Source of the DNA: Micromonospora radicis
GTDB taxonomy: Bacteria > Actinomycetota > Actinomycetes > Mycobacteriales > Micromonosporaceae
Assembly (NCBI RefSeq): GCF_003583405.1
Contig: NZ_QXEC01000001.1
Location: 62,001 to 126,000, forward strand
Reading direction: 5' to 3'
DNA length: 64,000 nucleotides
In this document: positions 34,465 to 43,377 of the stretch, piece after piece
How positions within the stretch are numbered: position 1 is the stretch's first letter
Layout of the letters: every line of letters begins with the position of its first letter
Position numbers and translations under genes: made by a program
Notes under the pieces: generated by a model
What the model saw: only the letters and a program-made list of their open reading frames with translations
Told to the model about the DNA's origin: nothing
Database searches by the model: none

Positions 34465-35888
34465 GAGAACGCTCCGAACTTGAAGACCCGCTTCGGTAGC
34501 CGGTACGCCAGGTCGACGATGGTCTCGGCGGCCTCGTCCATGGGCAGCCGGTGCTCGGCGACGAGCCGGGCCAGGAACCCGGCGTCGACGCGCCGGGCCA
34601 CGTCGTGGCGTACCGGGATGGAACAGAACGCGCGGGTGTCGTCGACGAACCCGGCGGTGTTGTAGAAGCCGGCGGTCTCGGTGACGGTCTCCCGGAACCG
34701 GCGCAGCACCTCGGGGGAGTCCAGGAACCACCAGGGCGCGCCGAGCCACAACGCGGCGTAGCCGCCCGCGAGGGGGGCCAGTTCCCGGGTGAAGGTGTCC
34801 TCGTCGAGGGTGTAGAGCACCACCCGCAGCCGGGGGTCGTTGCCGTACGCCTCCAGCAACGGCGCGAGGGCGTGCACGTACTCGGTGACCTGCGGGACGT
34901 CGCCGCCCACGTCGCGGCCGTGCCGGGCGTGCAGCCACCGGTTGTGGTTGCGTACCGCGCCGGGGTGCAACTGCATGACCAGCCCGTCGTCGAGCGACAT
35001 GCGGGCGAACTCCAGCAGCATGTGCGCCTGGAACGTCTCGGTGTCACCCGGCTCGGTACGACCCCGCCGGGCCCGGTCGAACAGCGCCGCCGCCCCCGCC
35101 CCCAGGTCGAGGGTACGGGCGGTGAGGTGCCCGTGGTCCGACGAGGTGGCCCCGGCGGCGATGAACGCCTCCCGACGCGAGCGCAGCGCGGCCAGGTAGC
35201 CGGCGTACGTGCCGGTGTCCTCGCCGGTGATCTCGCCGAGCCGGTCGACGTTTGCCGACCAGTCCTCGAACTCCAGGTCGACCACGTTGTCCGGGCGGAA
35301 GGTGGTGACCACCCGCCCGCCCGGCCCGCCCCAGCCGTCGGCGGCGAGCTTGGCGTGCCGGCCCAGGTCGTCCAGGGGTGACTCGGTGGTGGCCAGCACC
35401 TCGATGTTGAACCGCTCGAACAGTGCCCGTGGCCGGAAGTCCGGCTCGGCGAGCCGGGTGGCGAGGGCGTCGTACACCTCGTCGGCGGTCTGCGGCGACA
35501 GCCGGGTGTCGACGCCGAAGACCTCGGTGAAGGTCTGCTCCAACCACAGCCGCGACGGGGTGCCCCGGAACAGGTGCCAGTGCGCGGCGAAGCGCCGCCA
35601 GATCCGCCGCCCGTCGGTCTCCACCGGACTGCCGTCGCGGCTGGGCACGCCCAGCTCGGCCGGGGGCACGCCCTGGCTGAGCAGCATCCGGGTCAGGTAG
35701 TGGTCGGGCACGATGAGCAGCTGTGCCGGGTCGGGGAACGGCCGGTCCTCGGCCAGCAACGCCGGGTCGACGTGCCCGTGCGGCGAGATGATCGGCGACC
35801 GCGCCACCAGCGCGTACAGCTCCCGGGCCAGTGCACGTTGGCCCGGTTCGGCGGGGAGGAGCAGGTCTGGTCGGGTCGAGGTGGGCAC
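34461..35888 (-). CDS. uxaC: Glucuronate/galacturonate isomerase
   Basis: 475 aa, the usual length. Amidohydrolase-superfamily metal site SPHGHVDP near residue 36; further family blocks LIVPDHYLTRMLLSQG, FHLFRGTPSRLWL-like HWHLFRGTPSRLWLEQTF, VVTTFRPDNVVD, VMQLHPGAVRNHN, LYTLDEDTFTRELAPLAGGY and the end FCSIPVRHDVARR. It converts D-glucuronate to D-fructuronate and D-galacturonate to D-tagaturonate in the cytoplasm. It is the second gene of the operon, 25 nt after the oxidoreductase gene. Confidence 0.95.
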   Translation of the reverse strand: MPTSTRPDLLLPAEPGQRALARELYALVARSPIISPHGHVDPALLAEDRPFPDPAQLLIVPDHYLTRMLLSQGVPPAELGVPSRDGSPVETDGRRIWRRFAAHWHLFRGTPSRLWLEQTFTEVFGVDTRLSPQTADEVYDALATRLAEPDFRPRALFERFNIEVLATTESPLDDLGRHAKLAADGWGGPGGRVVTTFRPDNVVDLEFEDWSANVDRLGEITGEDTGTYAGYLAALRSRREAFIAAGATSSDHGHLTARTLDLGAGAAALFDRARRGRTEPGDTETFQAHMLLEFARMSLDDGLVMQLHPGAVRNHNRWLHARHGRDVGGDVPQVTEYVHALAPLLEAYGNDPRLRVVLYTLDEDTFTRELAPLAGGYAALWLGAPWWFLDSPEVLRRFRETVTETAGFYNTAGFVDDTRAFCSIPVRHDVARRVDAGFLARLVAEHRLPMDEAAETIVDLAYRLPKRVFKFGAFS

Positions 35889-35913
35889 GGGGTGCGGCTC
35901 CTGGGGGTAGAGG

Positions 35914-37242
35914 TCAGTCGAGGCTGAGCAGGTCGGCCACCCGCACGGGGGCGCCGGTGTCGAAGGACCGGTTCGCGGCCAAGCCGGTGAGCAGGGCCAA
36001 CGCTCCGTCGCGGGCGTTCGCCGCGCGGTGCAGCGGGTCGGGTACGCCGCCGAAGAGCACCTGGGTCATCCGGGCGTCGGCGCCGCCGTGCCCCTGCCGG
36101 CGGTACCCGTCGACCTCGATGCGCCGGGGCGGGGACCAGAACGGTCGCAGGGTCAGCGTGGCGCCACCGCCCTCGTCGGCGGCCTGGTCGCCGTGCAACG
36201 CGGCGCCCTTGAGCGCGCCGGCCGCGGCGGGGCTGACGTACTCGCTCTCGCAGACCTCCAGTTCGAGGCGCCCCCGGCTGCCGTTGACCATCACCCGGTA
36301 GCCCTCCCACGGCGCGTACGCGGTGAGGTGGTAGGTCATGGTCGCGCCGGTGGAGTAGGTCGCCAGCACCGCCATGTCGTCCTCGATGCTCACCCCGGGG
36401 GCGAAGACGTTGCGGTCGCGGTGGTAGCCATCCTCGGCCTCGGCGTCGAGGTACAGCTCGCGCATCCGGGGATGCTCGGCCAGGCGCAGCGCGAACGGGT
36501 CGTCGGCGGCGGCAGGGGAGGCGTGCGCGCGGTCGTAGTCGCGGGCGTAGCCGTGGCGGTGCCCGTTCTCGCCGTAGAAGAACAGCCGGCCGGCGGCGTA
36601 CACCTGCACGGGTGTGGCGGAAAGCCACCAGTTGACCAGGTCGAAGTGGTGGCTGGCCTTGTGCACCATCAGCCCGCCGGAGCTGGCCTTGTCGCGGTGC
36701 CAGCGGCGGAAGTAGTCGGCGCCGTGGCGTACGTCGAGCAGCCACTCGAAGTGCACCGAGCCGATCTCGCCGACCGCGCCGTCGGCGAGCAGCCGACGCA
36801 GCTGCTCGTGCAACGGGTTGTAGCGGTAGTTGAAGGCGACGGTGACCCGCCGGCCGGTGCGGCGTACCGCGTCGAGGATGCGCTGGCAGCGGGGCGCGTC
36901 GGTGGTCATCGGCTTCTCGGTGACCACGTCGCAGCCGGCGTCCAGGGCGGCGACCACGTACTCGTCGTGGGTGACGTCGACCGAGGTGACCAGCACGACG
37001 TCCACGCGCTCCTTGGCCAGCATGGCGGTGAAGTCGCCGGCCTGGTACGTCGGCACGCGCGGGTGGCCGAGGTCGGCGAGCCACCGGTTGTGGGCGTCCA
37101 TCCGGGCCTGGTTGACGTCGGCGAAGGCGACCAGTTCGGCGGTGTCGCCGTGGTCGCGGACCAGCGCCCGGACGAACATCTCGGCGCGGGCGCCGGTGCC
37201 GACCACGGCGTACCGGGCTCGCCTGCCGGGTTGCGGTGACAC
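35914..37242 (-). CDS. Gfo/Idh/MocA-family oxidoreductase
   Basis: 442 aa. Rossmann start YAVVGTGARAEMFVRAL, VLVTSVDVTHDEYV, EKP motif DVVTEKPMTTD, and the active-site region VAFNYRYNPLH and DKASSGGLMVHKASHHFDLVNWW. The C-terminal domain is longer than average. Such proteins handle NAD-dependent oxidation of sugars or uronides, including some glycoside-linked substrates. The start is GTG 37242, with GAGGAGG upstream. It is the first gene of the five-gene operon; a LacI-type box lies 23 bp upstream. Confidence 0.88.
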   Translation of the reverse strand: MSPQPGRRARYAVVGTGARAEMFVRALVRDHGDTAELVAFADVNQARMDAHNRWLADLGHPRVPTYQAGDFTAMLAKERVDVVLVTSVDVTHDEYVVAALDAGCDVVTEKPMTTDAPRCQRILDAVRRTGRRVTVAFNYRYNPLHEQLRRLLADGAVGEIGSVHFEWLLDVRHGADYFRRWHRDKASSGGLMVHKASHHFDLVNWWLSATPVQVYAAGRLFFYGENGHRHGYARDYDRAHASPAAADDPFALRLAEHPRMRELYLDAEAEDGYHRDRNVFAPGVSIEDDMAVLATYSTGATMTYHLTAYAPWEGYRVMVNGSRGRLELEVCESEYVSPAAAGALKGAALHGDQAADEGGGATLTLRPFWSPPRRIEVDGYRRQGHGGADARMTQVLFGGVPDPLHRAANARDGALALLTGLAANRSFDTGAPVRVADLLSLD

Positions 37243-37264
37243 GGACCGATCCTCCTCGATCTCT

Positions 37265-37280
37265 CTGCAAACCTTTGCAG
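37265..37280. promoter_or_regulatory. LacI-type operator for the uronate operon
   Basis: A perfect 16-bp palindrome CTGCAAACCTTTGCAG, 23 bp before the first gene of the operon. It lies downstream of a TTGACG hexamer (37312-37307, minus strand) that could be the -35, so it would sit near the transcription start. Confidence 0.8.
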
Positions 37281-37406
37281 TGAAGTAATCACGCTCGATC
37301 CCCCGACGTCAACGGTGGGTCGGCAATCGGCAACCTTTGTGGCGATTGATGAGTATTGGAGCGCATGGCGAGTGCGGTGCCGAAACACATCTGTAATCAT
37401 CGGCCG

Positions 37407-37435
37407 TTGACACTGGAGCAACCGTTTGCATTAAT
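37407..37435 (+). promoter_or_regulatory. Promoter of lacI and the importer, operator inside the spacer
   Basis: TTGACA (37407-37412), a 17-bp spacer, then ATTAAT (37430-37435). The spacer contains GCAACCGTTTGC (37418-37429), which matches the core GCAAACCTTTGC of the uronate-operon palindrome at 10 of 12 positions. A third, weaker relative, GCAACCTTTGTG, lies at 37330-37341. The layout implies shared repression and autoregulation. Confidence 0.75.
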
Positions 37436-37479
37436 TGGCGGCACCCGTGACCGCCGACACATCGACGAAGGGGGCCGCA

Positions 37480-38610
37480 GTGCCAGTCACGATCCGGGAC
37501 GTCGCGCGAGCCTCCGGAGTGCACATCTCCACCGTGTCCCGCACCTTCTCCGCGCCCCACCTGGTCAACCCGGAGACCCGGGTACGGGTGCTCGCCTGCG
37601 CCGAGGACCTGGGCTACCGGCCCAACCGGGCGGCCCGCGCCCTGATCACCGGCCGTACGCACAACATCGGGCTGATCATCGCCGACATCGCCAACCCCTT
37701 CTTCCCGCCCCTGATCAAGGCGGCGGAGAGTCAGGCCCGGCACCGCGACTACCACGTCTTCGTGGCCGACACCAACGAGGACGCCGCCGCGGAGGAGGAA
37801 CTCGTACACGCCCTGGCCAAGCAGGTCGACGGCGTACTGCTGTGCAGCCCCCGGATGAGCAACAGCCTGATCGAACAGCTCAGCCGGGAGGTGCCCCTGG
37901 TGGTGGTCAACCGCCAGCTCGCCGGCCTGCCCTGTGTCCTGATGGACGTCGGTCAGGGTGCCCGCTCCGCGATCGAGCACCTGGCCGGCCTGGGGCACCG
38001 GGAGATCGCCCTACTGGGCGGCCCGCGCGGCTCCTGGACCAGTCGGGAACTGCGCCGGGCCGCCGGTGTCGCGGCCCGCGCGGCCGGTGCGGAGCTGACG
38101 GTGCTCGGCCCCAACCCGCCGACCGAGACCGGTGGCCTGGCCCAGGCGGAGCAGGTCCGCCGGGCCGGGGTCACCGCCGTGCTCGCCTACAACGACCTGA
38201 TGGCGATCGGCCTCCTGGAGGGGCTCGACGCACTCGGGGTGCGGGTGCCGCAGGAGGTGAGTGTCGTCGGGGTCGACGACATCTCGCTGAGCCGGCTCAC
38301 CCGCCCCAAGCTGACGACGGTGGCCACCCCGACCGCGGCCGCCGGCCGGACGGCCGTCGACATGTTGCTGCAACAGGACACCGACTTCCCGCGCACCGGG
38401 CGGGGCGGCGGTGCCGGGGCGGCAGTCGGCGTCCGTCGTACCACCGCACAGGTAATGCTCCAGACCGAGTTGGTCATCCGCGACTCCACCGGGCCGGGCC
38501 CCTACGCCGGCCCGGAACGTCCCGGTGCCACTGCCGCAGGCCCGGGCCCGCATCGCCGTGCGGACCCGGGCGGCCCGAGAGTGGCCGCCGGTGACGTCGT
38601 CGCCTCCTAA
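37480..38610 (+). CDS. LacI-family repressor of the uronate/oligosaccharide regulon
   Basis: 376 aa. The N-terminal helix-turn-helix (VTIRDVARASGVHISTVSRTFSAPHLVNPETR) and hinge (GYRPNRAARALITGRT) are followed by a periplasmic-binding-like ligand domain (IGLIIADIANPFFPPLIKAAE; VLAYNDLMAIGLLEGL; VSVVGVDDISLSRLTRP). An extra Gly/Pro-rich tail of about 45 aa follows the fold. GTG 37480 is preferred, with AAGGGGG just upstream, over upstream starts lacking a site. It is divergent from the uronate operon and immediately upstream of the importer genes, and probably binds the boxes at 37265-37280 and 37418-37429. Confidence 0.9.
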   Translation: MPVTIRDVARASGVHISTVSRTFSAPHLVNPETRVRVLACAEDLGYRPNRAARALITGRTHNIGLIIADIANPFFPPLIKAAESQARHRDYHVFVADTNEDAAAEEELVHALAKQVDGVLLCSPRMSNSLIEQLSREVPLVVVNRQLAGLPCVLMDVGQGARSAIEHLAGLGHREIALLGGPRGSWTSRELRRAAGVAARAAGAELTVLGPNPPTETGGLAQAEQVRRAGVTAVLAYNDLMAIGLLEGLDALGVRVPQEVSVVGVDDISLSRLTRPKLTTVATPTAAAGRTAVDMLLQQDTDFPRTGRGGGAGAAVGVRRTTAQVMLQTELVIRDSTGPGPYAGPERPGATAAGPGPHRRADPGGPRVAAGDVVAS

Positions 38611-38629
38611 CGCCAAGGAGTGAGCGCAC

Positions 38630-39967
38630 ATGCACCCCGCAACGCACCCCACCAGCGCGCCCGACGGGCGCACCTACCGTACCCTCCTGCCACGTCGCCG
38701 GCTGCTGCGCGGCCTGCTCGCCGCAGTGGTGGCCCTGCCCCTGGTCGGCGCCGCCGCGGCCTGCGGCGACGACGGCGCGTCCGACGGCAAGACCAAGATC
38801 TCCATCTTCTGGTGGGGCGGTGACGCCCGGGCCCAGCTCACCGCGCAGGCCCTGGAGCTGTACACCAGCAAGAACCCGGACGTCACCTTCGAGACGACCT
38901 GGCAGGCCAACCAGGGCTACTTCGACAAGCTGGCCACCCTGACCGCCGGCGGCAGCCCGCCGGACATCTTCCAGATCGACGACAACTTCCTCGCCGAGTA
39001 CGCCGCCCGCAACGTGACCCTGGACCTGAAGAAGTACCAGGACTCCGGTGACCTCGACACCAGCAAGTTCCCGCCCAGCCTGCTCCAGTACGGCGTGGTC
39101 GACGGCAAGCTCGCCGGGCTGGCCGCCGGGGAGAACACCCAGGGCCTGGTCTACAACAAGACGCTGCTGACCAAGAACGGGCTGCCCGAGCCGACCACCG
39201 GGATGAGCTGGGAGGAGCACATCGCCTGGGCCGAGGAGGTCAGCAAGAAGGCCGGGATCCCCGGCACCCAGGACCCCAGCGCCGACTACAAGGCGTTCTG
39301 GGTCTGGCTGCGCCAGCAGGGCAAGGACCTCTACTCCGGCAGCGACCTGGGCTTCACCGTCGAGGACGTGACCAAGTGGTTCGAGCTGTGGAAGGGTGCC
39401 CGGGACCGGGGCGCCACGCCGACGCCCGACGTCATCCACGAGGGCAACGCCACCGACATCACCAAGCAGCTGGTGGTCACCGGCAAGTCGGCGACCTCCT
39501 GGGTCTGGGTCAACCAGATGCCGGAGCTGAAGAAGAACACCACCGACGAGCTGGGGGTCATCGCGTACCCGGGTGACCCGAGCGCGCAGTGGGCCCGCGC
39601 CTCGATGTACTGGTCGGTCTTCCGGGGCAGCAAGAACGCCGACATCGCGGTCGACGTGATCAACTTCCTGGCCAACGACCCGGAGGCGGTCAAGCTGCTC
39701 GGCACCGACCGGGGCCTGCCGTCCAACATGGACCTGCGCCGGGTGGTCAGCGACGACACCACCGACCCGGCGATGAAGCAGTCCATCGAGGTGGAGAACA
39801 AGCTGGCCGAGACGTTCGGCGAGTCGCCCCAGGTGCCGATCAAGGGCCACAGCAAGGTACGCGCCGAGCTGACCAAGGCCGCCGAGAACGCGCAGTACGG
39901 CCGGGCCACCCCCGCCGAGGCCGCCGCCCAGTTCGTCGAGGCATGCAAGGCGGCAATCGCCTCCTGA
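38630..39967 (+). CDS. Sugar ABC transporter substrate-binding lipoprotein
   Basis: 445 aa. The signal sequence has a twin-Arg-like start (LPRRRLLRGLLAAVVALPLVGAAAACG) and the Cys after AAA is the likely lipid anchor. The mature part is a family 1 extracellular binding protein: ISIFWWGGDARAQ, FETTWQANQGYFDKLATL, GGSPPDIFQID, GLAAGENTQGLVYNKTLL, GDPSAQWARASMYWSVFRGS. It presents oligosaccharides to the two permeases that follow. It lies 19 nt after lacI. In context the ligand is probably a pectin- or glucuronide-derived oligosaccharide. Confidence 0.92.
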   Translation: MHPATHPTSAPDGRTYRTLLPRRRLLRGLLAAVVALPLVGAAAACGDDGASDGKTKISIFWWGGDARAQLTAQALELYTSKNPDVTFETTWQANQGYFDKLATLTAGGSPPDIFQIDDNFLAEYAARNVTLDLKKYQDSGDLDTSKFPPSLLQYGVVDGKLAGLAAGENTQGLVYNKTLLTKNGLPEPTTGMSWEEHIAWAEEVSKKAGIPGTQDPSADYKAFWVWLRQQGKDLYSGSDLGFTVEDVTKWFELWKGARDRGATPTPDVIHEGNATDITKQLVVTGKSATSWVWVNQMPELKKNTTDELGVIAYPGDPSAQWARASMYWSVFRGSKNADIAVDVINFLANDPEAVKLLGTDRGLPSNMDLRRVVSDDTTDPAMKQSIEVENKLAETFGESPQVPIKGHSKVRAELTKAAENAQYGRATPAEAAAQFVEACKAAIAS

Positions 39968-39996
39968 ACGCCGCGATACCCGGAGAGGAGCAGTTC

Positions 39997-40980
39997 GTGG
40001 CCCTGACCACGGCGCCCGACCCGACCCGCCGCGGCACCGGATCCGTCCGACCTCCCGCCCCCCGGGGCGGGACCGGACGGATCCGGCACGGGGAAGGTCT
40101 GGCCGGCTACGTCTTCCTGTCGCCCTGGCTCATCGGACTGATGGGCATCACGGCGCTACCCATGTTGCTGTCGCTGTACCTCAGCTTCACCAACTACGAC
40201 ATCCTCACCCCGTGGTCCGAGGTCGAGTGGGTCGGGCTGGCCAACTACGAACGGATGTTCACCCGCGATCCGTCGTGGTGGCACTCGGTACGGGTCACCC
40301 TCAGCTTCGCCCTGATCGCCGTACCGCTGAAGCTGGCCGCGGCGCTCGGCGTGGCCCTGCTGCTCAACCGGGCCTGGCGCGGCGTCGGGTTGTTCCGCGG
40401 CCTGTTCTACCTGCCGTCGCTGCTCGGCGGCAGCGTGGCGCTGGCCATCGTCTGGGTGAACATGTTCAACCGGGACGGGGCGTTCAACTCCTTCCTCGCG
40501 CTGTTCGGCATCGAGGGCAAGCCCTGGGTCAACGACCCGGACTGGGCCCTGGAAACCCTGATGGTGCTGGCCATCTGGCAGTTCGGCGCCCCGATGGTGA
40601 TCTTCCTGGCCGGGCTCAAGCAGGTGCCGACCGAGCTGTACGAGGCCGCCTCGGTCGACGGGGCCGGCAAGTTCCGCAAGTTCGTCAACGTCACCCTGCC
40701 GATGCTCTCCCCGGTGATCTTCTTCAACCTGGTGCTGGAGACCATCAACGGCTTCCAGGGCTTCACTGCCGCGTTCGTGCTCAGCAACGGCACCGGCGGC
40801 CCGGTCGACTCGACCCTGATGTACACGCTGAACCTCTACATCACCGGCTTCACCGACCTGGAGATGGGCTACGCCTCCGCGATGGCCTGGGTCTTCCTGA
40901 TCGCCATCGCGCTCATCACGGTCGTCTTCTTCAGCACCGGCCGGTTCTGGGTGCACTACTCCGACGGGGAGGACCACTGA
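39997..40980 (+). CDS. Sugar ABC transporter permease (MalF-type)
   Basis: 327 aa. Six membrane segments after a Pro/Arg-rich N-terminus, beginning GYVFLSPWLIGLMGITALPMLLSLYLSF. The EAA loop that docks the ATPase is ELYEAASVDGAGKFRKFVNVTLPML. The start is GTG 39997 with GGAGAGGAG upstream. Its TGA overlaps the ATG of the next permease by one base. No ATPase gene is nearby, so a shared ATPase encoded elsewhere is expected. Confidence 0.92.
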   Translation: MALTTAPDPTRRGTGSVRPPAPRGGTGRIRHGEGLAGYVFLSPWLIGLMGITALPMLLSLYLSFTNYDILTPWSEVEWVGLANYERMFTRDPSWWHSVRVTLSFALIAVPLKLAAALGVALLLNRAWRGVGLFRGLFYLPSLLGGSVALAIVWVNMFNRDGAFNSFLALFGIEGKPWVNDPDWALETLMVLAIWQFGAPMVIFLAGLKQVPTELYEAASVDGAGKFRKFVNVTLPMLSPVIFFNLVLETINGFQGFTAAFVLSNGTGGPVDSTLMYTLNLYITGFTDLEMGYASAMAWVFLIAIALITVVFFSTGRFWVHYSDGEDH

Positions 40981-41864
40981 TGGTGGCGAGCACCGTGGCC
41001 CCGCCCGTGGCGACCCGCCCGCAACGCCCGCGCAGCCGCTCCTGGCTGCGGCTGATCGTGCTGCTGGCCATCGTCACGGTCGTGCTCTACCCGCTGATCT
41101 GGATGATCGGCACCTCCGTGAAGTCGCAGGAGGAGATCGTCAACAACATCGGCCTGCTGCCGCAGGTCTTCACCCCGGGCAACTACCTCGACGGGTGGCG
41201 CAACTTCGACGTCAGCTTCGGCCGGTTCTTCCTCAACAGCGCGATGGTCAGCCTGCTCACCGTGCTCGGCAACGCGGTGAGTTGCCTGCTGGCCGCGTAC
41301 GCCTTCGCCCGGCTGAAGTTCCGGCTGCGCGGGATGTGGTTCGCCGTCATGATCGGCACCCTGCTGCTGCCGGGGCACGTGCTGATCGTGCCGCAGTACA
41401 TCCTGTTCCGCAGCCTCGGCCTGGTCGGCGGCGACTGGCCGTACCTGCCGCTGCTGATCCCGCAGTTCCTCGCCACCGAGGCGTTCTTCGTCTTCCTGAT
41501 GGTGCAGTTCATGCGTGGGATCCCGCGTGAGTTGGACGAGGCGGCCCGGATCGACGGGGCCGGCGCGTTCGGCATCTTCCGGCACGTGATCCTGCCGCTG
41601 AGCCGGCCCGCCCTGGTCACCACGGCGATCTTCTCGTTCATCTGGACCTGGAACGAGTTCTTCCGGCAACTGGTCTTCCTGTCCAACCTGAGCGACTACA
41701 CCGTGCCGGTGGCGCTGACCCTGTTCATCGACTCGACCAGCCAGAGCGCGGTCGGCCCGATGTTCGCCATGGCGGTGCTCTCCCTGCTGCCGGTCTTCGT
41801 GTTCTTCGTCGCCTTCCAGCGGATGCTCGTCGAGGGGATCAACACCAGTGGACTCAAGGGCTGA
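40980..41864 (+). CDS. Sugar ABC transporter permease (MalG-type)
   Basis: 294 aa with six membrane segments, beginning LRLIVLLAIVTVVLYPLIWMIGTSVKSQ. The EAA loop is ELDEAARIDGAGAFGIFRHVILPLSRPAL. It pairs with the preceding permease in one heterodimeric channel. ATG 40980 sits in a TGATG overlap, so translation is coupled. Confidence 0.92.
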   Translation: MVASTVAPPVATRPQRPRSRSWLRLIVLLAIVTVVLYPLIWMIGTSVKSQEEIVNNIGLLPQVFTPGNYLDGWRNFDVSFGRFFLNSAMVSLLTVLGNAVSCLLAAYAFARLKFRLRGMWFAVMIGTLLLPGHVLIVPQYILFRSLGLVGGDWPYLPLLIPQFLATEAFFVFLMVQFMRGIPRELDEAARIDGAGAFGIFRHVILPLSRPALVTTAIFSFIWTWNEFFRQLVFLSNLSDYTVPVALTLFIDSTSQSAVGPMFAMAVLSLLPVFVFFVAFQRMLVEGINTSGLKG

Positions 41865-42468
41865 GCCGACGGTGTCGCGCCGCGACTGGCGCGACACCGT
41901 CCGCGACGGCGCCGACCTGGCGCTGCTGGGCATCCTGACCGTGCTCGCCGCGGCACCGGTACTCACCGCCGGTGCCGCGGTCGGCACCGCCAGCGCGGCG
42001 GTGCACGACTGGCTCACCACCGGCAGTTGGCCGACGGCCCGGCGTACGCTGGCCCGCTTCGGCCGTGGCCTGCTGCCCGGCGTACCGGTGACCCTGCTCG
42101 GGCTCGCCGCCGTCGGGCTGATCGTCGCCGACCTGGTCGCGTTGGCCACCGGTCGGGTGCCCGGCGGCGTGCCGGCGCTGGCCGTCACCACCGTGGTGAC
42201 CGCGGCCCTGCTCGGGTACGCTGCCGCGATCGTGGTCGAGGTGGGCCGCACCGGCGGTACCGGGTGGCGGTCGGCGGTCTCCCGCGCCGCCCGCGCCTGC
42301 CTCGACCACCCGCCGACCGGCGCCGCCCTGGCCGGCACCAGCGTGGTCGTCGTCCTGCTCGGTGCGCTGGTCACCCCGGTCGCGGTGCCGATCCTCGCCG
42401 GGTACGCGCTGGCCGCCGTGCACGCCGTCGCCCGCCGCCGGCCGGTCGTCCGGGTGCAGTCGTGGTGA
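41848..42468 (+). CDS. YesL/DUF624-like membrane protein
   Basis: 206 aa. Four to five membrane segments (ADLALLGILTVLAAAPVLTAGAAVGTA; LLPGVPVTLLGLAAVGLIVADLVAL; ALAVTTVVTAALLGYAAAIVV; ALAGTSVVVVLLGALVTPVAVPILAGYAL) and an N-terminal charged helix. This resembles YesL-type proteins that travel with oligosaccharide importers such as the Bacillus rhamnogalacturonan system. GTG 41848 overlaps the permease end by 17 nt; GTG 41872 is possible. Its role is unknown but probably accessory to transport. Confidence 0.65.
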   Translation: MDSRAEPTVSRRDWRDTVRDGADLALLGILTVLAAAPVLTAGAAVGTASAAVHDWLTTGSWPTARRTLARFGRGLLPGVPVTLLGLAAVGLIVADLVALATGRVPGGVPALAVTTVVTAALLGYAAAIVVEVGRTGGTGWRSAVSRAARACLDHPPTGAALAGTSVVVVLLGALVTPVAVPILAGYALAAVHAVARRRPVVRVQSW

Positions 42469-43346
42469 CCGACGGCGCTCCGGCCACCGGTGACCCGTCG
42501 TCCGCCGATCCACAGTTGCTGGTCGGTGGCGTTCCGGTCGCCCGGTACGTACTCGCCCCCGACCTCGACGGCCGGCACGGGCCGCGGCCCTACCTGCACC
42601 CGGTACGCACCCTCGCCGGCACCCCGGTCACCGACGCGCTGCCCGAGGACCACGTCTGGCACCTCGGCGCGTCGTTGGCGGTGCAGGACGTGAACGGCAC
42701 CAATCTCTGGGGTGGACGCACCTACGTGCGCGACGTCGGCTACACCTGGCGCGCCGACCACGGCCGGATCGTCCACACCGACTGGGAACACCGGGCGACC
42801 GACCGGCTCGAACACCACCTGCACTGGTGCGACCCGACCGGCGCGGTGCTGCTCACCGAACGGCGAACCCTCACCGCGTCGGCGGTACCGGAGCACCCGA
42901 GCGCTTGGCGACTGCGGTTCGACACCACCCTCACCGCCCCCGCCGGGCGGGACGTCACCCTGGGCAGCCCAGCCACCAACGGGCGACCCGGCGGGGCCGG
43001 CTACGGCGGGTTCTTCTGGCGGGCGGTGGCGGCCCACCCGCCCGAGGTGTTCGCCGGTGCGTTCACCGGTGAGGAGGCGGTCAACGGCGGCGACCAGCCG
43101 TGGGTGGCGTTGCGCGGGCAGGGCCGCCAGGGTGCGGCGTACACCCTGGTCTTCAGCGGCCTCGGGCCCGGCGACCGGTGGTTCGTGCGGACCACCATGT
43201 ACCCGGGGGTGTGCGTGGCGTTCGCCTTCGACCGGACCGCGACCATCCCGGCCGGCGCCAGTCGGCAGGGCCACTACCAGGTGGTCGTCGCCGACGGCAC
43301 GCTCGACCGCGCCACCGCCGGGGCGTTGGTCGACGCCACCCGTTGA
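42465..43346 (+). CDS. DUF6807 (PmoA-like) family protein
   Basis: 293 aa. The family pattern is clear: RPYLHPVRTLAGTPVTDALPEDHVWHLG, VQDVNGTNLWGGRTYV, YGGFFWRAV, then WVALRGQGRQGAAYTLVF. The fold is a beta-sandwich that may bind or modify a sugar. In other bacteria these proteins sit beside Gfo/Idh oxidoreductases and glycan importers, as here. GTG 42465 overlaps the previous stop (GTGA). It is the last gene of the lacI-importer operon. Biochemistry is not established. Confidence 0.8.
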   Translation: MTDGAPATGDPSSADPQLLVGGVPVARYVLAPDLDGRHGPRPYLHPVRTLAGTPVTDALPEDHVWHLGASLAVQDVNGTNLWGGRTYVRDVGYTWRADHGRIVHTDWEHRATDRLEHHLHWCDPTGAVLLTERRTLTASAVPEHPSAWRLRFDTTLTAPAGRDVTLGSPATNGRPGGAGYGGFFWRAVAAHPPEVFAGAFTGEEAVNGGDQPWVALRGQGRQGAAYTLVFSGLGPGDRWFVRTTMYPGVCVAFAFDRTATIPAGASRQGHYQVVVADGTLDRATAGALVDATR

Positions 43347-43377
43347 GCGGAGACCGGGCACGTGCCGGCGCCGTGGG

